Assembly (NCBI GenBank): GCA_029168955.1
Contig: JAPDOI010000135.1
Coordinates: 684,001 to 748,000, forward strand
Length of the DNA: 64,000 nt
Direction of reading: 5' to 3'
DNA from: Aplectana chamaeleonis
Taxonomy: Eukaryota; Nematoda; Chromadorea; Rhabditida; Cosmocercidae
Below, piece after piece: positions 1 through 10,259 of this stretch. The position numbers and the translations under genes were made by a program. Each line of letters opens with the position of its first letter. Within the stretch, counting starts at the first letter, position 1. The notes beneath the pieces were generated by a model, which saw only the letters and a list, made by a program, of their open reading frames with translations, was not told the origin of the DNA and did not search any database.

Positions 1-214
1 CTAGAGCGTAGAGCATTCGAACTCCACGGAAAATAAAGCAGATGTGATGGCTCATGAGCACACTACAGTAGGACGGAGGGTCGGGGGCCGGGGGTGTGGT
101 CGCAACCAGGAACCAGGGCCATAGTGCAATTTTTGCTGCGGTTGTACTTTGTACTGACGACGTAGATGGCTACGAACAATGGCTCGAACGTGATCATCTG
201 TCACGACATGTCCG

Positions 215-221
215 TATATAA
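215..221 (+). promoter_or_regulatory. TATA box of the CAP gene
   Basis: A clean TATATAA lies about 35 bp upstream of the ATG at 256, a normal position for a core promoter with a very short 5' leader. The sequence just before the ATG ends in AGCAG followed by CACTC, so trans-splicing of a spliced leader is also possible, but no spliced-leader gene is present to support it. The TATA motif is seen directly; its role is inferred from spacing. Confidence 0.55.
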
Positions 222-255
222 GCCCGGCTCCATGTTGTAACCTCAAGCAGCACTC

Positions 256-3200
256 ATGTGGTTTATCAATGCTTACGGACTGCTGGTGCTCCTAGCAGTG
301 AGTTCCTTCTTTTGTTTTCTTTTTTCTCCTTCTAACTACTCCAGAAGTGTTCTGAAGGTAATATGTACATGCAACTCTCAATTCACCTTTGGATGCAATG
401 GCACGTTGATCACGGATGTACAGAGGTTCAAGGCATTGGATGCTCACAATTCACTCCGTTTGAAGGTGGCAGGTGGAAACCAAAAGGATGCTAAACCCCA
501 GGACCTTCCGAAAAGCAATGACATGTACCAACTGGTAGGTTCGGCAGTACATACCTTCAAGGAATCTACTGTATTTGTCACATCAGAGTGACTACGTGGG
601 AGAAACAGACTAGTAGAAAGATTTCGACACGATGGTGTTATTACTGATAGAATTTAAATCATCATAATACATAGTAGTATTGCAGGCGAGAAATCCTGGA
701 AAATTGCAAATTTTAAGGCATACAGTTGTGATCTTGAAGAAATGGCCAAAAATTTCGTAACTGACTGCTCATATGACGCCCCCACGCCTGCACCAACGGA
801 TGGGCTCAACATTAAAGGGTGTGTTTGATAGAATAGAGTGTGAAAGATAGCCATGATACTTTTGATATTAACTGGAGGAATTGTAGATATGAAAAGGCGA
901 CCGACGCCGTCAAAACCAAAGCTCCCCTAGAATCAGCGTTGGCAGATTGGGAAGCACAGGTGACTACGGCAGCGTTTGAGTGGGACATAGATACTAACAA
1001 GGCCAAAGCAGGCGCTATCGAGTTTTCTAATGTGAGTGCTCGAGTAATTTTCATTCTACTTGCGCCAATATTGTGGTCCCAATACAGATGATTTTCTACA
1101 AGACACTGAACGTTGGTTGTTATGAGTGGAAGTGTCCACCAACTGCTGATCCAACAATTTCATCTGCGGCATGTGTATATGACCAACCGTGAGTACTCTT
1201 GGTAAAACCTGGAACTCGATGAGGCTAATTCCAGTGAGGGGCCTCTACCAACTACCCTGACAGAGTCAACTGAAAAGTAAAAGACAAAAAAAAAGTTTTC
1301 CAGACAAATTAAAGCCGATGATGTTGTGTATCCCACTGGGGCAACAGCTGTCTGTACCGCTGCAGATGGCTGCACGGCGTATACGCCCTCAACATGTGAC
1401 ACAACTGGATCCTATCCTGGTCTATGTCTCAGAGACGCAGAAACAACAACAACAGCAACAACTACAACAACAACAGCAGCACCTGGATCAACAACGGTCC
1501 CTGCCAATGCGAATCCGAATCCAGGTTATTTCTTTCGAGAAATTTCACCGATGGCGTCTTTCAGCATGCACTGCTGACAATCATTTCAAAGCTGAAATGT
1601 TTCTCATCAGTGTTTCTTTAAGAAAAAAACATTTGAAAAATGATATGCAGTATTGCAGCAATCAACCAAATCTGCCCTGCCAGCGCTGTAATGAACGATA
1701 GAATAAGAGTACAAGCTCTGGACATGCATAACTATAGAAGGTTTGCCGATAGCTTCTAAAAAAACCTGGAGTTCTACTGAACAAAATAAAGTCCTGAAAA
1801 TTGAAAAAATTGGTGCTGTATAGACTGTGCCAATGGCTTATTACAGGGTCGCTGAGAACGTTATATACCAGGAAGATGTTCTTAGGTTTCGACACGCATA
1901 CATATAAGTACTGTTGGGAATCAAAAGAGGTTCACGATGAATTCCAATTCTCTGCGATTTCTGAATATCCTTGCGTTGAGAATATGGATAGATTTCCAGG
2001 ACTTACCCTCTCAGCAGAAACGATTTTTCTGAAGTTGATAGTTGGGACATTAGTTTGATCGGTTTAGATCTCTGCTCGCTACAGGACAAGTCGTCAAGGA
2101 TTCTGGAAACCGCTTGCCTACCGGAGCAAATATTCATAAGCTGGTGCGTTTGTTTCGTAACTCGCCGTATAGTATGAAAAGGAGAGTAAAACTGAGTTCG
2201 AATAGGAGGAGCAACATCACTGCCTTTTTTCGGCTTTGAGGGGGAAGGGTCAGTTGGCGCCGGCATAATACCGGTGTCAGGCGCCTAAAGTGTGTCCGAG
2301 TGAGAATGGCGGCCCATGCGGCCGGCGTGCTTGGCAGGCGGCCATCGCGTTCGCCGCTCTTGGACGAGCATGCGAAACGTCCCCCACACTTCGACTACGA
2401 GGCCGATACCGGCTGGCAGCAAACACTGCGCCGATCAATCAATTATGCAGCAGGGGGGAGAGGGGATGGCCGCCGTTCGAATCCAACACTCGTCTGAGAG
2501 CGGAACATGCGACAGCCGCCTGCCAAGCACGCCGGCCGCATGGGCCGCCATTCTCATTCGGACACACTTTATGTATCTTGCCAATAAATCTTCCCCACAG
2601 CATATCAGGCTGAATGTCACATGTTTACACCAACTGAATCCACATTTAGAAAAGCAGCTGATTGTTATTTGAACAAAAACACATTCTTTCGAATATCTTT
2701 CGAACCCTGCTCGCCATCTGCGCAGCGTGCTTGTACGAATAGTTGAAAAGAGAAGCAATGGTATACTACAGGGTAATTACTTTCCCAGACTCCGCCAAAG
2801 AAGGGAATGGAGGCTTTGCAATACGCTTTCGAGTATGCGCTACGTAAACGCAACACGACTCCATAGCGCAGTCCTGATTGGGGAAGCCCTCAGCTAGCTC
2901 CTCTTTATGTTCGTACTCGAAGTTTCCCTGGGAGCCTTCAAATTTTAAAAGTGTTCGGCAAATGAATTCAGCGACTATGTTCAATGAGGAGGCGAAACTT
3001 CGATTCTAAGGTTCTCTTGACAGCTGTATCAAGCAACCTTGAAGACTATACAAGATTTCAGCAATACGACTGCAGCTTGGAAAAACTCGCTGAAGCTTCT
3101 GTGGCGAGATGCGTCAACTCGCCAGACCCTACTGTCTCAGCAGCGATGCAACAGAACATCCACGTCATTCCGAAATCGAGTGCAGCAACTCGCGTCGACT

Positions 3201-4444
3201 CTATTGCAACAGTATGTGTTCACTACAATCTACATTGAATTCATTGCCTAGACTTCTTGTATTTGAGGCTATCAAATTTTGGTGGTCACAAGTGAGGAGA
3301 GTTCCTGGACCAGGAATGATGGTTACGTACAGAACGAAGCACGAAGGCACCCCAATCAGTTACATGACTAGGGTGAGAAATTTTAAGAGCAGTGAACATT
3401 AAGAGATAGGAGCGTCCTGATGCTGATGCTGTCAGTTTGTCAACCAAGTTTACTCTGTTCCTTTGCGCGCTTGTGTAGAGCGAGGGTAGAGACAGCGAGA
3501 AAGTGTTTGGAGAAGGAGACGCAGCTTACGCAAGCAGACGCACGCGATTCACGGGAGCAAATTTCACTTTGAAAAAGAGGATATCGGTCCGGCGAAAAGG
3601 CTAGGTGTACACAGTGAAGAGAATTGATTTACCAAAACATAAGTGCAAATGAAGGTCGTGCGACGCCATTTCCGTCGCACTGCAGCACGATACGAAGATT
3701 CAGACATTGCGCGAAAGCAATTTCGTAGCCGGTTATTTTTTGTTGTTCTGCACTCAATAAAAAACGTTCCCAAAATTAAAATAACAGAAGTAGCATAACT
3801 CAATTTTTCACGCTCAAGCTAATAGGGAGAAATCGCCCTTCTATTTTTCTTCATTGTAAGCTCGCAACTGAGTACGTGACATCAGCATGAATCCTGAAGA
3901 CTTTGCGTTCCTCATTAGGAGTTGGCGCAAACTCGGTGCACCTATGTTATAGCATATGCGACGAAGTTTGCGCCAATCATCAACAGTGAACGCAAAGTCT
4001 CTTCCGGATGCATGCCGACGTTATGCTACTGCGCGTAATCGCTCGTCCTCTTCGTGCTCTTTCAACATACATAGTTCGTTTGTGGCTCGATTGTCGCGTC
4101 GCTCAGCCAAAACAGTGGAAGACACTACACGACCGTTTTCTAAGTGAATCCTAGTTTTCATTTGTTGCAGTTTGTTTGAATGTGCTATTGCAGATGGCAT
4201 GGGCAACAACTTCGAAGCTGGGATGTGCAGTGTCCGTGAGGGAAGCTTGTGGCAACAACTGGGTCAATGCGTGCATATACAATCCGGGGTAAGCTAATAG
4301 TGTTCGTGCACTAGGTAGACTGCAAATTTCTTGAAATTCAGGGGAAACGTACCCGGCACTGTCATGTACATCACTGGAACTCCGTGCTCTAGATGTCCAC
4401 TGGGCAGTTTCTGCGATATCAACCAGCTCTGCGAAATTTTGTGA
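256..4444 (+). CDS. Secreted double-CAP (SCP/TAPS, ASP-like) protein, 12 exons
   Basis: Reconstructed exons are 256-297, 358-534, 718-818, 887-1031, 1088-1188, 1304-1524, 1659-1740, 2068-2143, 3062-3211, 3268-3372, 4194-4288 and 4342-4444 (stop TGA 4442-4444). All joins keep phase and give 465 aa. A hydrophobic N-terminus (MWFINAYGLLVLLA) suggests secretion. CAP domain 1 has HNSLR, YSCDLEEMA and VGCYEWKC. A Thr-rich linker near residues 245-260 (encoded by an ACA/ACT/ACC run at 1437-1490) leads to CAP domain 2 with HNYRR, YDCSLEKLA, AIKFWWSQV, HEGTPISYMTR, MAWATTSKLGC and a Cys-rich tail (TPCSRCPLGSFCD). Strongylid double-CAP proteins of this build are activation-associated secreted proteins of roughly 420 aa, released at the host interface. 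Domain 1 lacks the usual GHFTQ-type signature, so its CAP pocket is probably altered. Intron 8 (2144-3061) holds a MITE; intron 10 (3373-4193) holds two repeats. The first intron (298-357) is optional, because that stretch is open in frame and reading through adds 20 codons. Confidence 0.88.
2286..2571. mobile_element. TA-flanked MITE, copy 1 (long GC-rich TIRs)
   Basis: Termini at 2288 and 2569 are inverted repeats of about 55 bp (start AAGTGTGTCCGAGTGAGAAT) flanked by TA on both sides, as in Tc1/mariner-type MITEs. The arms contain GGCGGCCCATGCGGCCGGCG and its complement. It lies in an intron of the CAP gene. A second copy is at 8997-9287. The ORFs on both strands are consequences of the GC-rich arms. 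Confidence 0.88.
3445..3570 (+). repeat. Dispersed repeat R, copy in CAP intron
   Basis: A block of about 120 bp around GCGAGGGTAGAGACAGCGAG, followed by GGAGAAGGAGACGCAGC and CAGACGCACGCGA. It is nearly identical to 27945-28070, and weaker matches sit at 23625-23710, 55655-55790 and 62712-62970. It has no coding capacity and no inverted ends of its own here. Confidence 0.7.
3881..4018. repeat. Short fold-back in CAP intron
   Basis: Arms at 3881-3935 and 3962-4018 are imperfect inverted repeats (GACTTTGCGTTC pairs with GAACGCAAAGTC; TTGGCGCAAACT pairs with AGTTTGCGCCAA). It is probably a decayed MITE. Confidence 0.6.
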
Positions 4445-5327
4445 ACAATCACCAAACACATATGAATCCGTCTTTGATTGACGAATCGTCAAATTTTTCT
4501 CCAAATGCAAAGTAATGAAGCATTCTGCAAAACAGTTTCATATTGCAACATCAGCATTTCACTGGTCACAACTTCCAATCAGCCAACATGGGAAATATGT
4601 GAAATAAGCGAAGCTTGCGAGTGGGAGCAGTAATCCGCTCTGAAAGATCCCGCGCTTACACCAAGAATATTTTTCCGAGGCACATGTCTATGCAGGAATT
4701 GGGTTTTGATTTCACTTCTCAGCCAATATTATAGCTAAACAAAGTTAGTTACCTAAGTTCGAGAACTCGAGTTTGCCAACTCAGTGAATTATAGCCCTAT
4801 GAAAACTATACCGCAGTCATATGGGGAATGTCGTAAAACTATGTATCAATGTTTTCAAATTTTGGTTTCAGAAATAATTTCGGAGATAAGCGTTTTCCTC
4901 GAGTTTCGGCTGTTTCATGGTATATGTATGTCCGTTCAGTCTTCTAAGTACACCTCTAGATATCCAGAAGGCAGTTTCTCGATTTCAACCAGTGGCCGTA
5001 TTCATGCAACCACGGGCGCAGGAAGGGGGCAGAACCCTTCCGTGCCTAGCGTATGGCAACCAGTATTGTGCCTTCCCTGTCCACCCTTCAATAGTTGCGG
5101 CCCCCTCTTCGCCACTTGTGAGAGCAGAAACAGGCATTGGTAGACCGCAGAAACCGAGAGAAGGCCGCCGGGTAGAAGGCAGCTGTCTCTCATTTCCGTT
5201 AGCAAAGCATTCCGGCGGACATAGCCTACGCGACCTCAACTGTGCAGGTATATTGGAAGTGCCCACACAGCCTGTCAGTAAGATATTGAAAATTCTCTGC
5301 CCTACGTCTACCGGCTAGGTGGCTAGG

Positions 5328-6337
5328 AACCTTCCAAATGAAATGTACTTTTCTAGAACCATTTTCGAACGAAAAGTCCGAATATGCCAATCGCTGCTGC
5401 CTAGACCCACTCTGAAAGAAGTTATAGGCGTTTTTTCTCTGATTTTCGTACCTATTGTACCCTCGAAAAAGCGCACTACTTTAACGAAAATCCGGAAACC
5501 GACCTTTAAATCGTGGACAGCGCCCAAAACAACCCCCTAGGCAAAATTTGGGTGAAGGAACAATCTCCGAACTTAGCGCAGACTGACAGCGTTTTAGACT
5601 TGAACGGATTTTCGGTTGGGCATTTTTTGTACCAATTAGAGAGCTCTCTAAGCGTTTTAGAAAAATATTCCAGATTTGACATGAAATTCGCCCTGTGAGG
5701 TTATTTGGGGTTTTGATCACGAATCTGAGGTTCATTTCTCGTTTTTTCAAAGTTTTCGACTAAATCTGTCCAAAGCTTCCCACCGGCAGAAAAAAATTGA
5801 CGGCAACATCGACTTTTGACGACTTCCGGAATGTGGCGACAGATGTGGCTCATATCATTTTTCTGGGGGTTATTTGGAGTGCTTAACACGAATCTGATGT
5901 TAGTTTATCGATTTTTGACAGCTTACGGTAGATTACGGTGAGTATACGGTAGTTTGGTCAAAGTCTCAGATTTGTCTCAAGGTTTCTATGTACGGGTTAT
6001 TTGGGGTGCTGAATACGAATTCGATGTCCATTTGTCGATTCTCGAATTATTAAGATAGGTTTCACCTCCTAAATGACATGATACCTACCGTAACCCACAG
6101 TAAACCTTAAAATTTCGACAAGCGAAACCAGATTACCCGTACATACATGTTTTTACAAAAACCCGGAAAAAAATAAAAACACCCTAAAAACTCCATGGAT
6201 GGCACCCTTAACTTGCCGCGAAGCTTGAAAAACGTCTATAACTTTTTTCAGGGTGGGTCTAGGCAGCTGCGATGGGCAATTTCGGACCTTCCGTCCGAAA
6301 ATGGTTCAACAAAAGTACATTTCATTTGGAATGGTTA
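5328..6337. mobile_element. 1-kb TIR element (K) with about 120-bp arms
   Basis: Left arm 5328-5440 (TTCCAAATGAAATGTACTTT...) is the reverse complement of 6225-6337. The matching blocks include CCTAGACCCAC against GTGGGTCTAGG and ACCATTTTCG against CGAAAATGGT. The interior carries three reverse copies and the left arm region one forward copy of a recurring motif of about 45 bp (GGTTATTTGGGGTGCTGAACACGAATCTGA type). No transposase frame is visible, so it is non-autonomous. Confidence 0.7.
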
Positions 6338-6449
6338 CTATGACTTATGGTGATTCCCTTGTGAGCGATTCAGTGATCAAGCGCCAAACATATTCGATCG
6401 GCCCGTCTTTGATTGCCGAATCGTAACATTTTTCTCCAATTGCAAACTA

Positions 6450-7109
6450 TTAAAGGCAGCATACACGCTCGCAAGCATAGTCGAGATAACAGCATAGATA
6501 GGTCCGCACGGCCCGTACTATGTCGTCAACGACGTTTGAAGCGTTGAAAACTGTCCAGGATGACAATATTTGACAATGTTTGAGCAATCTTGGATTCCAC
6601 GCCCGTATTTTCACACCCCTTCGAGTAACGGAATGAGAATCGATACTTGAGAAAACATGTGATAACTTAGAATGATAGCACTATAAAAAGGGAGTGCAGT
6701 AGAGAAAAAACTCGATTTGCCTCAATATAACATGTTTGTGCACTGATAAAATCCTCCATTTCAAGAGGTCAGCCAAAGTAGAGCGGCATTCTCGAAAGTG
6801 GACGAGAGTCAATAGGTATGCAGACATGTTATACTCAAGTAAATTAAGCTATTTCTCTCATGCACTCCCATTTGATAGTGCTATCACTCTCAATTATCAC
6901 ACGTTTTCACAAGTATCGATTCTCATTCTGTTACTCGAAGGGGTGTGAAAATACGGGCGTGGAAGGCAAGATTGCTCAAACATTGTCAAATATTGTCATC
7001 CTGGACAGTTTTCAGCGCTTCAAACGTCGTTGACGACATAGTACGGGCCGTGCGGACCTATCTATGCTGTTATCTCGACTATGCTTTTGAGCGTGTATGC
7101 TGCCTTTAA
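6450..7109. mobile_element. TTAA-flanked fold-back element, family B copy 1
   Basis: The element is bounded by TTAA at 6450-6453 and 7106-7109. The ends read AGGCAGCATACACGCTC and its complement. The arms stay complementary for about 300 bp on each side (for example the CGTTTGAAGCG / CGCTTCAAACG and CCCTTCGAGTAACGGAATGAG blocks), so nearly the whole 650 bp can fold back. A TTAA target is the piggyBac-type signature. The ORF at 6736-6948 lies in the fold-back and is not a gene. Confidence 0.88.
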
Positions 7110-7126
7110 AGCATTCTGCAGAGCAC

Positions 7127-8710
7127 ACACTGCGTATCATAAAGATAGGTTACCCCCTGAATTTGTAGGTCTCGTATTTGTTAAGCAAGTTAGATCTTTT
7201 TCGGGAATACTAATGTGTTGAGGATGCCAAAAAACTCATATACCTGTTTTAGGTTAGGTTGAAAGTTTTTGCACTTTTCTAGAATAAAATTATGTTTCAA
7301 ACCACGTATCAAAAAGATAGGACACCCCTGAGTTAAATCGGTTCTCTCGCCCGATAAAACTGTGCGATCCCAAATCTAATCTAATCTTCTTCGCACCTTT
7401 ACTGCAACAAACACTCGATTTCGTATACTTTGGACCAAACTGCCTCAGCCTTTACTAGTCGATCTTGCTCCAGTTCTCGGTTATTGCCTATTGGAGCGCA
7501 AAAATCGAAAGAAATCGCCTTCCAATGGTCCAGACTTGACAAACTAAAATATTCCAGAGATTCTTCACTTCGTTAAAAATAGGACTGTAGACTATCCTAT
7601 TTGGACAAGATAGTTATTGCCGAGCAAAGAAGCCGACTTCAGACCTGCTCATGTGAACTTTCTTGATGTCCCGCCAGAAACTGTCACTTTGTCGTCCGGA
7701 AACTTAGGGAAAGGAAAGTAGGTGTCCCTCTGATACTCTCTGGTACTCACTGGAGATCATCTGACTGCTGGAGAACTCAGGCTATAGACGTCTTTGACGA
7801 GCAAATGCCCTGAAGGATTATCGGAAATCTGCGACCGCAGCTCCGATGGCTAAAATGGACAACTACTTTGACTGTTTGTGAATGGGCGACGGTTTCTGAC
7901 GGAAAAAATTTAGATCTTGATAAAACTGATGGTCGGAAGTGCTACTAAAGCAATTCGAGGGTAGGTGTTGTCCAATTTAGCCTTCAGAACTCCGAATGTA
8001 GATCTCCCATGATCCGTCAGAGCATTTTCTCGTCAAGGACGTCTACAGCTTGTGCTCTCCAGCAGTTAGATGATCTCCAGTGAGTACCAGAGGGTATCAG
8101 AAAGACACCTACTTCCATTTCCCCACGTTTTCGAGCGACAAAGTTCCAGTTTCTTAGCAGGACAACCAAAAAGTTCTTGTGAGCAGGTCCGAGGTCGGTT
8201 TCTTTGCTTGGCAATAACTATCTTGTCCAGAAAGGATAGTCTACAGTCCTGATTTCAAAGAATTGAAGAATCTCTGGGATGTTTTACTTTGTCAGGTCTG
8301 GGCTACTGGCCGGCGATTTCTTTCGATTTCTGCGCTCCAATAGGCAATAACCGAGAAATGGAGCAATATCGACTTGTAAAGGCAGATCAGTTTGGTTCAA
8401 AGTATACAAAATCGAGTATTTGTTGCAGTAAAAATGCGAGAAAGGCCTATCGGCCATTAGAATTGGGATCGCACAATTTTATCGGACGAGAAATCCGATT
8501 TAACCTAGGGTGTCATATCTTTTTGATACGCGGTTTGAAACATAAATCTATTCTAGAAAAGTGCACAGACATTCGATCTAACCCAAAAGAGGTATACGGG
8601 GGTTATTTTATATCCAGATGACAGTAGTACTGACGAAAAAAATCTGTCTTGCTCATTAAAAACGAGATCGGCAAATTTAGCGGGTGTCCTATCTTTATGA
8701 TACGCAGTGT
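7127..8710. mobile_element. Near-complete 1.58-kb palindrome (J)
   Basis: Ends read ACACTGCGTATCATAAAGATAGG and its complement. The arms run almost to the centre (about 740 bp each), with paired blocks such as TGCCTATTGGAGCGCA (near 7485) and TGCGCTCCAATAGGCA (near 8330). The terminal motif CGTATCAxAAAGATAGGxxACCC recurs inside each arm near 7306 and 8525, so the arms themselves hold old ends. The 110-aa ORF at 8289-8621 falls in one arm and resembles no family I know. Confidence 0.8.
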
Positions 8711-8996
8711 ATATCGCAGCCTCAGCAGTTCACTGATCGCAACTTTTAGTCAGCCAATGTGGAAAATATGTAAACTTCGGCACCTGGGATAAATTGTAGT
8801 CTGGATGGGCTCCCTAGTCTTAGCGAGAGTGCACTCGAGAATCTATTCACCAGGCTACAGAGAACGGAATCATCGGTACCACTCTCTGCTTCGAGAATCG
8901 CGGTTTTCACTATCAAAAGAGTTTTTCATCACACCTATATTGGAAACTCACGCTGGACAATCTAGAGCTCTTAAACTGAGAAGCTGCAACAAGAGG

Positions 8997-9287
8997 TAAG
9001 GTGCGTCCGAATGAGAGTGGCGGCCCATGCGGCCGGCGTGCTTGGCAGGTGACCGTCGCGTTCGCCGCTCTCGGACGAGCATGCGAAAAGTCCCCACCGC
9101 TATCGACTACGAACGGGGCCGGCACCGGCTGGCAGCAAGCACTGTGCCGATCAATCAGCTCTGGAGACGGTGGGAGAGGGGACGGCTGTCGTTGAAATCC
9201 AACACTCGTCCGAGAGCGGCACATGCGACGGCCTCCTGCCAAGCACGCCGGCCGCGTGGGCCGCCATTCTCATTCGGGTCCACTTTA
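8997..9287. mobile_element. TA-flanked MITE, copy 2 (long GC-rich TIRs)
   Basis: Same family as 2286-2571. TA 8997-8998 and 9286-9287 flank ends reading AGGTGCGTCCGAATGAGAGT and the complement of AAGTGGACCCGAATGAGAAT. The arms share GGCGGCCCATGCGGCCGGCG. Length and interior are similar to copy 1, with scattered substitutions. Confidence 0.88.
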
Positions 9288-9819
9288 CTGCTATCCACTA
9301 CGACGAACACCTGCGTTATTCTCTTTGCCGCCGATAGCCACTCAGGATGAGAGATTCGCGACACTTCCTGATACTTGTCTGAGTTCAGCCGACAAGAGAT
9401 GGGAGCCAAACTTAGTAGCAGCAATTAAGAAATATTCCCTGCTCATCACGCAACGGTGCGACTTCACTTTTTGAACGTGTACTACTGTATCGCGATTTGC
9501 TATGATCCGCCTACACCCGCTCTGCAGTGTAAGAGCATAAGGGTACAACACACAGCGTCTGCTCAGCATTATATTGGGTTGACGCTGATGTCTTCCACCA
9601 CTCTTTACCTGTAAAATCTGTTTAATAATTTCACGTTTTTTTCGCCGAAATGCGTTATGCCATTCTAAAGCGTAAATCTTCTTCTACCGTACGTATTTCA
9701 GGCTCGTAAGAAAATCGGGTGGCTTCCGATTTTCCGGTCGGAATTCAGCGAAAACCAAAAATGCCGGCTGAGCGTATTCAAGCAATCCTACCATTTTCTT
9801 AGAAGAACAGGTATTTATG
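9288..9819. other. No gene seen
   Basis: Only short overlapping open frames without splice or family support. No repeat partner was found in the window. Confidence 0.5.
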
Positions 9820-10259
9820 TTAAAGGCAGTGTCCACGATAAAAATCGTTTTCGAGTTTTACCAGAGAACGCGGGTTTAGAGTCTGACTATTTCTTCAGTG
9901 AAGAAAGAATAATGAAAAACGCTGCAAAACTTCCAAAATTAGCTCTACTAGTTGAAAGCCACATCTCAACGGTGGATCAGTTGCGCGGGCATGGGCCTGG
10001 AGTAGACAGCGTGTGCAGATGCGCTCCAATGCTAAGACTCAGTCGCGCTCCAGTGCTAATGAAGATGCGGACCAAACTCTTCCTCGAAAAACTCAACCGC
10101 GAGCCGAGAGAGCTAGCGTGAGCGGATCTCGGAGCCGATTTAGGCTCTTTCAGGCTCGTTTTTGTTCGTCCTTTCACCCCTACTGCTCCAATGACACCCC
10201 AGCCTTTCGATATCCGGCGGAAAACTGAAGATGAAATTTATCGTGGACACTGCCTTTAA
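9820..10259. mobile_element. TTAA-flanked MITE, family A copy 1
   Basis: TTAA at 9820-9823 and 10256-10259. Ends read AGGCAGTGTCCACGATAAAA and complement (TTTATCGTGGACACTGCCT). The right TTAA is also the left TTAA of the next element (family B copy 2). Confidence 0.88.

Noticed and set aside
1847..1885. Possible CAP exon reading VAENVIYQEDVLR
   Set aside because: It has an acceptor and donor, but exon 1659-1740 joins in phase to 2068-2143, giving HNYRRSLLATGQ, the expected CAP text. Including 1847-1885 would break both the phase and the domain.
2470..2490. GTTCGAATCC resembling a tRNA B box in the TA MITE
   Set aside because: There is no A box at proper spacing, and the second MITE copy has GTTGAAATCC.
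8289..8621. 110-codon frame in palindrome J
   Set aside because: The sequence is one arm of an inverted repeat, the mirrored arm lacks the same open frame, and there is no family motif.
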